Source of the DNA: VMDH01 sp038108875
Lineage (GTDB): Bacteria; Pseudomonadota; Gammaproteobacteria; Magnimaribacterales; D2472
Reading direction: 5' to 3'
DNA length: 64,000 nt
NCBI GenBank assembly: GCA_038108875.1
Contig: JAYNII010000002.1
Coordinates: 79,145 to 143,144 of the forward strand
Positions 1 to 7,412 of the stretch are shown piece after piece. Made by a program: the position numbers and the translations under genes. A model generated the notes under the pieces. The model made no database searches. It was not told the origin of the DNA and saw only the letters and a list, made by a program, of their open reading frames with translations. Positions within the stretch are counted from its first letter, which is position 1, and every line of letters begins with the position of its first letter.

Positions 1-345
1 ATGTTCATCTAAAGGAAACTGAGGGGTAACAGCTTTGCTAAATACGGAAATTTCTTCTGCGAAAATCTCTATTTCCCCAGTTTTCATTTTAGGATTTACA
101 GTCTCCTTGGATCTCCCTTGAACCTTTCCTACGATACTTACTACATACTCGCTTCTACAGCCATCAGCAATTTTAAAAGCTTCTAGTTGATTAGGATTGA
201 ATACAACCTGAACAATTCCCTCTTTATCTCTTATGTCTAAAAAAATGACTCCTCCGTGATCTCTTCTCCTATGGAGCCACCCACATATGGTTACATTGGA
301 CCCTATATGTTTGGTAGTTATTTCCCCGCAATAGTTTGTTCTCAT
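1..345 (-). CDS. aspS: Aspartyl-tRNA synthetase, N-terminal part (cut by window edge)
   Basis: Class II synthetase that charges tRNA-Asp in the cytoplasm. Only the first ~115 residues are inside the window; the gene runs off the left edge. The visible part starts MRTNYCGEI and contains the GWLHRRRDHGGVIFLDIRD stretch typical of the N-terminal OB-fold that binds the anticodon. The ATG at 345-343 immediately follows the stop of the FmdB-type gene, so the two are cotranscribed. FmdB-aspS is a common gammaproteobacterial pair. Whether the enzyme is discriminating or not cannot be decided from this fragment, although the gatCAB genes at 54-57 kb make the question relevant. Confidence 0.95.
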   Translation of the reverse strand, partial: MRTNYCGEITTKHIGSNVTICGWLHRRRDHGGVIFLDIRDKEGIVQVVFNPNQLEAFKIADGCRSEYVVSIVGKVQGRSKETVNPKMKTGEIEIFAEEISVFSKAVTPQFPLDEH

Positions 346-639
346 TTAACCAGCCTGTTTGTTTTCTTTAGGTGATTTCTCTACTTTATCATTTCCTGAG
401 TCTTTCTTGGAATTTGACCCTGCTGAGGAATCCTCAGAACCTGATATATTTTTCTTATTTCCAGTTTTAAAATCAGTCTCATACCATCCGGATCCCTTTA
501 ATCTAAAGGCAGGAGCAGAAATTTGTTTTTTTAATTCCCCGCCGCATGCTTCACATGTTTTTAGCGGATCCTCAATAATTTTTTGCAAAATTTCAAATTC
601 TAGGCTGCATTTTAAGCATTTATACTCATAAATAGGCAT
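346..639 (-). CDS. FmdB family zinc-ribbon regulatory protein
   Basis: Small protein of 97 residues. It starts MPIYEYKC and carries two CxxC pairs (CLKC near residues 8-11 and CEAC near 29-32), the single zinc ribbon of the FmdB/CxxC_CXXC_SSSS family. The second half is a low-complexity Ser/Lys/Asn-rich tail, usual for this family. Its molecular role is not established; the name comes from a putative regulator of a formamidase operon. It is directly upstream of aspS with no spacer. The gene diverges from proS across 53 bases, which must hold both promoters; a TATAAT lies there on the minus strand at about 661-666. Confidence 0.85.
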   Translation of the reverse strand: MPIYEYKCLKCSLEFEILQKIIEDPLKTCEACGGELKKQISAPAFRLKGSGWYETDFKTGNKKNISGSEDSSAGSNSKKDSGNDKVEKSPKENKQAG

Positions 640-692
640 AAGTTCTCTAAAAAAATATAGAATTATAAACTAAATGGTGTAACCTCAATACT

Positions 693-1970
693 ATGCTTGC
701 TTCTAAAAATTTTGTACCCCTCATCAAAGACACTCCAGCCGAAGCTGAAGTTATAAGTCATCAATTGTTATTAAGAGCAGGAATGATCAGAAAAGTTGCA
801 TCTGGCATTTACAATTGGCTTCCTATGGGTTTTAAGACCTTAAAACTTATTGAAAATATAGTGCGTGAAGAAATTGCAAATACTGGATCTCAAGAAATAT
901 TTATGCCCATGGTTCAACCCAGGGATCTCTGGGAAGACTCCAAAAGATGGGATAAGTTTGGACCTGAATTATTAAGATTTAAAGATAGACATGACAGAGA
1001 TTTTTGTTTGGGCCCTACTCATGAAGAAATTATCACAGACCTTATTAGAAATAATTTAAATAGTTACAAGGAATTGCCCCTTAGCTTATTTCAAATACAA
1101 ACAAAATTCCGAGATGAAATAAGACCCAGATATGGAATTATGAGAGGAAGAGAGTTTCTGATGAAAGATGCTTATAGTTTTCATATAAATCTTGAATGTT
1201 TAAATAATACCTATCTGGCAATGCGAGAAGCTTACAAAAAAATATTTGATAGATTGGGACTAGCCTTCAAAATTGTTAAAGCAGACTCGGGAGCAATTGG
1301 TGGTGAAGTATCAGAAGAATTTCATGTACTTGCAGAGAGTGGTGAAGACACTCTGGCCTTTAGTCAAGAATCAGAAATTGCAGTAAATGCTGAACTATTA
1401 GTTAAAGAAAATGAAGACATAAATTCCTTGGAAGGAAAACTATTTCCTGGTTCCTCCGAGTTCATAAAATTAGCAAAGGGAATTGAAGTTGGTCATATAT
1501 TCCAACTTGGTAGTGTTTATTCAAATAATATGAACGCAACTGTGTTAGATGAAAATGGGGAACGGCAAACACTTCAAATGGGATGCTATGGTATTGGAGT
1601 TTCTAGAATAGTAGCTGCATCAATTGAGCAAAATAATGATAAGAAAGGTATCATTTGGCCAAAAAGTATTGCTCCAGTACAAATATCTATTTTGCCAATT
1701 TTTAAGGAATTTTCTGATCAAAATTTTGTTTTTGCACAACAACTTTATTCAAGGCTTACAAAGGCGGGGCTAAGAGTCATGCTTGATGATAGACAAGAAA
1801 GATTTGGTAAGAAAATTACTGAATCTGAGTTGATTGGATCATGCTATGCTTTAGTTATTGGTAAAACATACAATGATCAAAACACTATCGAAGTATTAGC
1901 AAGAAATGGCACTAAAACAGAATTAAGAGATTCTGAGATTGAAAAATTCTTAATTAAAGCCTTTCAATAA
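693..1970 (+). CDS. proS: Prolyl-tRNA synthetase, short form without the INS editing domain
   Basis: Charges tRNA-Pro. It has 425 residues and the class II core: dimer motif near residue 30, the FRDEIRPRYGIMRGREF motif 2, GCYGIGVSRIVAA motif 3 and a C-terminal anticodon-binding domain. Typical gammaproteobacterial ProRS is about 570 residues because a YbaK-like editing domain of ~180 residues (INS) lies between motifs 2 and 3. Here the region between FHVLAESGED and GIEVGHIFQLG is only a short linker, so post-transfer editing of Ala-tRNA-Pro is probably absent from this enzyme. Its 3' end overlaps the convergent thiolase gene by 17 bases. No clear Shine-Dalgarno precedes the ATG. Confidence 0.95.
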   Translation: MLASKNFVPLIKDTPAEAEVISHQLLLRAGMIRKVASGIYNWLPMGFKTLKLIENIVREEIANTGSQEIFMPMVQPRDLWEDSKRWDKFGPELLRFKDRHDRDFCLGPTHEEIITDLIRNNLNSYKELPLSLFQIQTKFRDEIRPRYGIMRGREFLMKDAYSFHINLECLNNTYLAMREAYKKIFDRLGLAFKIVKADSGAIGGEVSEEFHVLAESGEDTLAFSQESEIAVNAELLVKENEDINSLEGKLFPGSSEFIKLAKGIEVGHIFQLGSVYSNNMNATVLDENGERQTLQMGCYGIGVSRIVAASIEQNNDKKGIIWPKSIAPVQISILPIFKEFSDQNFVFAQQLYSRLTKAGLRVMLDDRQERFGKKITESELIGSCYALVIGKTYNDQNTIEVLARNGTKTELRDSEIEKFLIKAFQ

Positions 1971-3132
1971 TTGAAGCGTTGGCTGTTCCTCCACCCTCGC
2001 AGATAGCTTGAAGCCCATATTTACCCTTGCGCCTTTGTAGCTCATACACAAGCGTAGTCATTAGTTTTGCTCCAGTTGCGCCTAGAGGATGCCCCAGTGC
2101 CATTGCGCCGCCATTAACATTTAATTTTGCTCTAAGAGCTCTAACTTCTATTTCCCAAGCTAGAGGAACAGGAGCAAAAGCCTCATTCACTTCGTAGAGA
2201 TCAATATCATCAATAGATAGCCCTGCAGCATTGAGAACTTTTTTAGTCGCAGGAATTGGCCCTGTAAGCATAAAAACTGGATCATCTCCAACCACGCTTA
2301 TTGCAACAAATCTAGCGATAGGGTCTGAAGAGATCTTCTTTAACCCAGCTTCATTGCAAACCATAATTGCAGCTGCGCCATCAGTAATTTGGCTAGCATT
2401 GCCAGCAGTAATCACACCCCCTTCAGAAACAGATTTTAAACCTGATAAAGCTTCAAGCGACGCATCATATCTAATGCCTTCATCTTTTAAAACTAGATCA
2501 GAAATGCCTTCAGAATTTTTTCCAGGAATTGGCAGGATTTCATTATCAAAATAGCCTTCCTTGGTTGCATTAGCAGCTTTCTGATGGCTTGAAAGAGCAA
2601 AAGCATCCAATGTTTCTCTACTTAATTTCCATTTCTTTGCAACCAACTCTGCTCCAGTGAATTGAGAAAAATATACTCCTGGGTATCTTTGCTTAATTCC
2701 TTCAGAATCAAATGGCAAACCATGTCCAGCTTCGTAACCATCTTTAATACTTGCTCCAATAGGAACTAAAGACATAACCTCTACACCTCCTGCAATTACA
2801 ACATCTTGAGTTCCTGACATAACTGCCTGAACAGCAAAATGAATTGCCTGTTGAGAAGAGCCACACTGTCTATCGACTGACGTTCCAGGAACTGATTCTG
2901 GAAGAGATGATGAGAGAATAGCATTTCTAGCAATATTTCCAGACTGGGCTCCAACTTGATCCACGCATCCAAAAATAACATCGTCAACATCAGCAGGATT
3001 TACACCTGATCTAACTATCAATTCATCTAAAACTTTAGCGCCCAAATCTGCCGGATGCCATTTTGAAAGACTTCCATTTCGTTTACCGCCAGCAGTTCTA
3101 ACCGCTGCCACAAGATAAGCCGTATCTGCCAT
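1954..3132 (-). CDS. Thiolase family acyltransferase (acetyl-CoA acetyltransferase / 3-ketoacyl-CoA thiolase)
   Basis: 392 residues, full length for the family. Catalytic features are visible: the nucleophilic Cys in DRQCGSSQQA (near residue 90), NEAFAP, the His in GGAMALGHPLGATGA, and the second Cys in CEGGGTANAS near the C-terminus. It either cleaves 3-ketoacyl-CoA in beta-oxidation or condenses acetyl-CoA; the sequence alone does not decide which. No partner fadB-like gene is adjacent. A good GGAG ribosome site lies 8 bases before the ATG. The gene is downstream of recA in the same direction, separated by a small AT-rich hairpin, and overlaps the end of proS. Confidence 0.93.
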   Translation of the reverse strand: MADTAYLVAAVRTAGGKRNGSLSKWHPADLGAKVLDELIVRSGVNPADVDDVIFGCVDQVGAQSGNIARNAILSSSLPESVPGTSVDRQCGSSQQAIHFAVQAVMSGTQDVVIAGGVEVMSLVPIGASIKDGYEAGHGLPFDSEGIKQRYPGVYFSQFTGAELVAKKWKLSRETLDAFALSSHQKAANATKEGYFDNEILPIPGKNSEGISDLVLKDEGIRYDASLEALSGLKSVSEGGVITAGNASQITDGAAAIMVCNEAGLKKISSDPIARFVAISVVGDDPVFMLTGPIPATKKVLNAAGLSIDDIDLYEVNEAFAPVPLAWEIEVRALRAKLNVNGGAMALGHPLGATGAKLMTTLVYELQRRKGKYGLQAICEGGGTANASIIERL

Positions 3133-3163
3133 ATATCACTCCAAAGACAAGATATACTACATA

Positions 3164-3184
3164 ATTTTTCTCTTTAAGAAAAAT
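3164..3184 (-). terminator. AT-rich hairpin directly after recA
   Basis: ATTTTTCT and AGAAAAAT form an 8-bp stem around a 5-base loop, beginning one base after the recA stop codon. It may act as a weak or partial terminator between recA and the thiolase gene. The stem has almost no GC, so function is uncertain. Confidence 0.3.
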
Positions 3185-4204
3185 CTATTTTCTTGTTTTA
3201 CCCTTAGGTGCTATGTATGAAGCTTTGATTTCTTTTAAAAGTGAATTTCTTATCTTTGCATTGTCTTTCAAGAATTGGCTTGCATTATTCTTTCCTTGAC
3301 CAATCTTTTCACCATTATATGAATACCATGCTCCAGCTTTCTCGATAAGTCCAAGTTTTTGACCAAACTCAAGAATTTCTCCTTCAACATTGATACCCTC
3401 TCCATACATTATTTGAAATTCAGCAGATTTAAAGGGGGGAGCAACCTTATTTTTTACAACCTTAACTCTTGTTTCACTACCAATCACTTCTTCTCCATCT
3501 TTTACTGAACCAATTCTTCTAATATCTAGACGAACTGAAGAATAAAATTTAAGAGCATTTCCCCCAGTGGTTGTCTCAGGATTTCCAAACATTACCCCTA
3601 TCTTCATTCTTATCTGGTTGATAAATATAACCATTGCATTGGATCTTTGTATGTTCCCAGTTATTTTTCTTAGAGCTTGTGACATCAATCTTGCCTGCAG
3701 ACCTACATGATGATCACCCATTTCGCCTTCTATCTCCGCCCTTGGCGTAAGCGCAGCTACGGAATCTACAACTATTAAATCAACTGAGTTTGATTTTACC
3801 AGCATGTCAGTAACCTCTAATGCCTGTTCACCCGTATCTGGCTGTGATAGAAGAAGTTCATCAACATTGACACCCAATTTTTCTGCATAAGAAGGATCAA
3901 GTGCATGCTCAGCATCAATAAATGCTGCTGTACCACCCTCCTTTTGGCATTCTGCTATAGCTTGTAGAGTCAAAGTTGTTTTACCTGAAGATTCTGGTCC
4001 AAAGATTTCAATAACTCTTCCTTTTGGAAGTCCTCCGATACCCAATGCAATATCTAGTCCTAGAGATCCAGTAGATACAGCAGGAATATCAACAAATTCC
4101 CTTTCACCCATCTTCATAACCGTTCCTTTACCAAACTGTTTTTCAATCTGAGATAAAGTTTCGCTCAATTGTTTAGACCTATTTTCTTTAGTTTTATCAT
4201 TCAT
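3185..4204 (-). CDS. recA: Recombinase RecA
   Basis: 339 residues, a normal length. RecA coats single-stranded DNA, performs strand exchange and triggers LexA self-cleavage. Walker A is GPESSGKTT at residues 69-77; LIVVDSVAAL (Walker B) and the MSQALRK and NQIRMKIGVMFGNPETTTGG (L2) signatures follow. The ATG has a GGAG ribosome site. The LexA operator ends only ten bases upstream of the start codon, so the gene is under SOS control. recX is not adjacent; the next gene downstream is a thiolase. Confidence 0.99.
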   Translation of the reverse strand: MNDKTKENRSKQLSETLSQIEKQFGKGTVMKMGEREFVDIPAVSTGSLGLDIALGIGGLPKGRVIEIFGPESSGKTTLTLQAIAECQKEGGTAAFIDAEHALDPSYAEKLGVNVDELLLSQPDTGEQALEVTDMLVKSNSVDLIVVDSVAALTPRAEIEGEMGDHHVGLQARLMSQALRKITGNIQRSNAMVIFINQIRMKIGVMFGNPETTTGGNALKFYSSVRLDIRRIGSVKDGEEVIGSETRVKVVKNKVAPPFKSAEFQIMYGEGINVEGEILEFGQKLGLIEKAGAWYSYNGEKIGQGKNNASQFLKDNAKIRNSLLKEIKASYIAPKGKTRK

Positions 4205-4214
4205 AGTGAACTCC

Positions 4215-4234
4215 TACTGTATATTTATACAGTA
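4215..4234 (-). promoter_or_regulatory. LexA (SOS) box of recA
   Basis: TACTGTATATTTATACAGTA matches the gammaproteobacterial LexA consensus CTGT-N8-ACAG with perfect outer arms and a near-perfect palindrome. It overlaps the -10 element of the inferred recA promoter and abuts the ribosome site, so bound LexA would block initiation directly. Confidence 0.93.
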
Positions 4235-4258
4235 TAAAATAATACATACTTTTTGCAA
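4231..4258 (-). promoter_or_regulatory. Probable sigma-70 promoter of recA
   Basis: On the minus strand TTGCAA (4258-4253) and TATACT (4236-4231) are separated by 16 bases. The -10 shares its last bases with the LexA box. The predicted start site leaves a leader of about 20 bases. Inferred from sequence only. Confidence 0.6.
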
Positions 4259-4328
4259 TTATTATTTGCTTTTTTTCTGCTAGCTAAAAAACAAAACGTT
4301 GGTAGAATCATACCTTAAATATTGATAT

Positions 4329-4652
4329 ATGACCTTTGTTGTTACTGAATCTTGCATAAAATGCAAACATACTGACTGCGTAGAAGTCTGCCCAGTCGAT
4401 TGTTTCTACGAAGGGCCAAATTTTCTAGTCATTCATCCTGACGAATGTATTGATTGCGCCTTATGTGAGCCAGAGTGTCCCGTTGATGCAATATTTTCTG
4501 AGGATGAATTGCCAAAGGATCAGATCGAATTTATAGAAATAAATGCAGAGCTAGCAGAAATTTGGCCAAACATAACTGAGCAGATTCCTCCTCTTCCCGA
4601 AGCCGAAGAATTTAAAAACATCATGCCTAAAAGGCATCTCCTAGAGAGATAA
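4329..4652 (+). CDS. fdxA: 7Fe ferredoxin FdxA
   Basis: 107 residues with the FdxA pattern: CIKCKHTDCVEVCPVDCF for the first cluster region and CIDCALCEPECP for the second, giving one 3Fe-4S and one 4Fe-4S centre. It is a soluble electron carrier whose partners in these bacteria are poorly defined. The C-terminal extension (from about residue 60) is typical of the Pseudomonas/Azotobacter type. It diverges from recA. In Pseudomonas-type genomes fdxA sits beside rpoS and nlpD; here it meets nlpD tail to tail with a 3-base gap and no rpoS. Confidence 0.95.
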   Translation: MTFVVTESCIKCKHTDCVEVCPVDCFYEGPNFLVIHPDECIDCALCEPECPVDAIFSEDELPKDQIEFIEINAELAEIWPNITEQIPPLPEAEEFKNIMPKRHLLER

Positions 4653-4655
4653 TTG

Positions 4656-5279
4656 TTATAAAAAATTTACTTTCGAAGGAGACAAAGGCACTCCTTGATG
4701 CCTAATTTGAAATCTTAGCATTGGTCTAGATGCTTCTGTTTGACCCAGGGATGCGATAATCTCTCCTTCAGAAACGCTGTCGCCTGGGTTAACTAAAATT
4801 TCCTTTAAATGACCATAAAAACTTAGATACTGGTCTTTGTGCTCTATAAGAATAATATTGCCATATCCAGGAATAACAGCGCCCGCTGCTACAACCTTCC
4901 CAGCTTTTGCTGCACTTATAGCTTCGCCACCATTACCCTGAAAAAATATCCAGCTACCTGAAGAAGATTTTTTAATACTCCTTTTGACTGGAAAACTCCA
5001 AGCAACAAACTGTTCAGATTTTGCTGTTTTATGAATTATGATTTTATCTCCTGGAAAGACAGTATTAGATCTAATGTTTGGATTGAGTTCTAAAATTTTT
5101 TCAATGGAAATATTGTTCTCTTTAGCAATGCTCCATAAGCTATCACCCTTCTTTATTGTATATATATCTCTTGATGAAACTGGTGGAGAAGATAGCTTTC
5201 TAAAAGTCTGAGTATCAGAATCTATGGTTTGGCATGCTGAAATACAAAAAAATACTGAAAGTAAAAAAATATTCCTCAA
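4656..5279 (-). CDS. nlpD: NlpD-like lipoprotein, LysM plus degenerate LytM (M23) domain
   Basis: 207 residues. A lipoprotein signal ends in the lipobox ISAC with Cys16. A LysM repeat follows (YTIKKGDSLWSIAKENN, about residues 40-83), then a LytM fold (about 110-207). The LytM part lacks the zinc-binding His/Asp set of active endopeptidases, as in NlpD, which activates the amidase AmiC at the septum instead of cutting murein itself. Translation begins at a TTG that overlaps the DUF368 stop (TTGA); no ATG could supply the signal peptide. It is shorter than E. coli NlpD. rpoS, its usual downstream neighbour, is missing. Confidence 0.88.
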   Translation of the reverse strand: MRNIFLLSVFFCISACQTIDSDTQTFRKLSSPPVSSRDIYTIKKGDSLWSIAKENNISIEKILELNPNIRSNTVFPGDKIIIHKTAKSEQFVAWSFPVKRSIKKSSSGSWIFFQGNGGEAISAAKAGKVVAAGAVIPGYGNIILIEHKDQYLSFYGHLKEILVNPGDSVSEGEIIASLGQTEASRPMLRFQIRHQGVPLSPSKVNFL

Positions 5280-5995
5280 AATAATAATATTCCTGATATA
5301 AAAATAAGACCTGAAAAAAAATTGTCTAGAGATATTTGATGTTTGGAATAAATAACTAAGATTATTCTGGGTAAAATTATTAAAGCCAACAAGCAGCCCA
5401 TCCCAAAAGGAAATAAAACCTCAAAATCAAGTTCAGATACTCCTCTTATAATTACCTCATAGAAACCTATAACAACTAAAATTGCGCTGCCAGAAATACC
5501 AGGAATAATAAAGAAGCTGAACGCTATTAAACCTGCTAAGAATAAAGAGATTGAGGAAATTGCAAAACCGCCGGGATTAAAACTTCCTAGCATAAAACCA
5601 AAGGTTATACCTGCAAAAACTGGCAATAAAGAACTGATAGAAAATAGGTCATTTTTGGAACGAAAAATAATCAAAAAAGCAATAATCAGCATTGCCACAG
5701 CAATCAGAAGATAGAAAATTTGTGAATAATTCTCAAAGATATACACTATGGTTTTAGAAAAAAATAAAACACCTAAAGCCATAAAAAAAATCAGTAAAAA
5801 AATATTTAAAATCTCATATTTTTTAAATTCTTGAATTGGTCTTTGCCAAAACCCAAAACTTGTTAGGACTTTTGCAGATAAAATGATGTGTTCATAAACT
5901 TTGAATAATAAAGCAACTGTGGAACCTGATACTCCAGGTATGAGTTCTGCACATCCCATGAATATTCCTGCAAAAATGTAACGAAGTTTGCTCAT
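5276..5995 (-). CDS. DUF368 family membrane protein
   Basis: 239 residues, almost entirely hydrophobic, with about seven to eight predicted membrane segments. It opens with GIFMGCAELIPGVSGSTVALLFKVYE, the signature of DUF368 (PF04018), and repeats a related FIIPGISGSAILVVIGFYEVII in the second half, suggesting an internal duplication. DUF368 proteins have been linked to undecaprenyl phosphate translocation in some bacteria. That would fit the murein genes in this window, but I cannot confirm it from sequence. The gene lies between pcm and nlpD and overlaps nlpD by 4 bases. Confidence 0.85.
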   Translation of the reverse strand: MSKLRYIFAGIFMGCAELIPGVSGSTVALLFKVYEHIILSAKVLTSFGFWQRPIQEFKKYEILNIFLLIFFMALGVLFFSKTIVYIFENYSQIFYLLIAVAMLIIAFLIIFRSKNDLFSISSLLPVFAGITFGFMLGSFNPGGFAISSISLFLAGLIAFSFFIIPGISGSAILVVIGFYEVIIRGVSELDFEVLFPFGMGCLLALIILPRIILVIYSKHQISLDNFFSGLIFISGILLF

Positions 5996-5998
5996 TAT

Positions 5999-6670
5999 TT
6001 AGTCATCAACTGAAAGCCCTGTAAGCATTGGAACAAATGATACATTATCTAGTTCATGGCTTGAGTATTCATTGTCTTCTAATTTTGTATATACATTTAA
6101 TTTTTGTTTTCCTGCAATTCCAACAGGCATTATTATCCTAGATCCAATATTTATTAGGTCTAAAAGATGCTCTTGGAAAATAATGGGAGCTGCAGCACAA
6201 ATGATGCCATCAAATTTTCCTAGATCTGAAATATCACTCATCCCATCAGCATGCTTGATAAGAACATTTCTAATACCAATTGAGCTAAGATTTTGCCTAC
6301 TCTTTATTACTAGCGGTTTAATCCTTTCTAATCCAACAACTTCATTAGCAAAGTATGAAAGAATAGCGCTCTGGTAACCACATCCAGAACCTATTTCAAG
6401 CAATCTATCAAACTTCTTTGATCCCTTAAGGTCTTTTATAAGCTCTTCTGTCATTCTTGCTACCGTGAGTGGTTGAGAAATAGTTTGTTTATGACCAATT
6501 GTTAAAGCTATGTTTTCATAAGCGCGTGAATGGAGTGCCTCATCTATAAAAATATGTCGTTTTACTTTATTAATAGCATCCAGAACTCTAAAATCTTTTA
6601 TGCCTAAATTTAGTAATTCTTCAAGCATTTTTTCTCTTACTCTTGAAAATGTAAATCCAGATTTATTCAT
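5999..6670 (-). CDS. pcm: Protein-L-isoaspartate O-methyltransferase
   Basis: 223 residues. Methylates L-isoaspartyl residues in damaged proteins using S-adenosylmethionine. The Rossmann glycine motif LLEIGSGCGYQSAIL and the preceding GHKQTISQPLTVARMTE segment are diagnostic. It follows surE with an 8-base overlap, the classical surE-pcm-nlpD order of gammaproteobacteria. Four bases separate it from the DUF368 gene. Confidence 0.95.
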   Translation of the reverse strand: MNKSGFTFSRVREKMLEELLNLGIKDFRVLDAINKVKRHIFIDEALHSRAYENIALTIGHKQTISQPLTVARMTEELIKDLKGSKKFDRLLEIGSGCGYQSAILSYFANEVVGLERIKPLVIKSRQNLSSIGIRNVLIKHADGMSDISDLGKFDGIICAAAPIIFQEHLLDLINIGSRIIMPVGIAGKQKLNVYTKLEDNEYSSHELDNVSFVPMLTGLSVDD

Positions 6671-7412
6671 TTAATTCTATTTCCAAACCCGGCAAAACCG
6701 AGGTTGGATTATCAGTTAGAGAGTAATCAAGAAAAGAAATTGATACGAAGCCATTGTTGATTGCATGAACATCAGTATTTTCAGGGACGTCAGAGGGTAT
6801 AGATGAAGGGCCAATTTGATAGATTAAATTTCTATCATTCTTCTTGATCAAATCTGGAAAAGATTGAGGTCGTATATTGTTGAGCTTTGTTATTTTGATT
6901 CCTCTAAATAAAGAACGTGTAATATCAGGAATATTAATATTAATAAGAATATTTGAATCTATTCTCATAGATCTGATTTTTAAAACCAAATTGCTGCTAA
7001 GGTCAGCAATAAAATTAACATCTCTGGGATTGTAAGATGCAACAGAAATTGCAATTGGAGGGAATTCTAAGCCCCTGCCTGAAAGCGCAGCTCCCACTGT
7101 TCCAGAATAAAATACATCGTTACCTAGATTTGCTCCTAAATTAATTCCTGATACAACTTGAGATATTTTTCCATGGTAAAGAGAAGTTAGACCCAAGTAG
7201 CTACAATCTGCTGGAGTTCCGTCTACTATGTAATAGTTTTCATCAACACTTTCTAAATAAATATCCTTTTTTAGTGAAATGCAGGCACTCATTCCGCTGC
7301 AATTTTTTCTTGGAGCAACGATTTTAATATCTGCTTGGTTTTTTAGCTTTAGAAATAGTTCTTGAATGCCTAGGGCATCAAATCCATCATCGTTAGTAAG
7401 CAATATAGCCAT
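6663..7412 (-). CDS. surE: 5'/3'-nucleotidase SurE
   Basis: 249 residues. SurE is a metal-dependent phosphatase on nucleoside monophosphates and short polyphosphates. The N-terminal LLTNDDG motif holds the metal-binding aspartates, and VVSGINLGANLGNDVFYSGTVGAA is the second family signature. It starts inside the stop codon of the ispDF fusion (TAATG) and overlaps pcm by 8 bases. truD, which often lies between ispF and surE, is absent. Confidence 0.96.
   Translation of the reverse strand: MAILLTNDDGFDALGIQELFLKLKNQADIKIVAPRKNCSGMSACISLKKDIYLESVDENYYIVDGTPADCSYLGLTSLYHGKISQVVSGINLGANLGNDVFYSGTVGAALSGRGLEFPPIAISVASYNPRDVNFIADLSSNLVLKIRSMRIDSNILININIPDITRSLFRGIKITKLNNIRPQSFPDLIKKNDRNLIYQIGPSSIPSDVPENTDVHAINNGFVSISFLDYSLTDNPTSVLPGLEIELNE

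Noticed and set aside
4299..4328. Promoter for fdxA
   Set aside because: TTGGTA and TGATAT at 18-base spacing would start transcription inside the gene; no convincing alternative.
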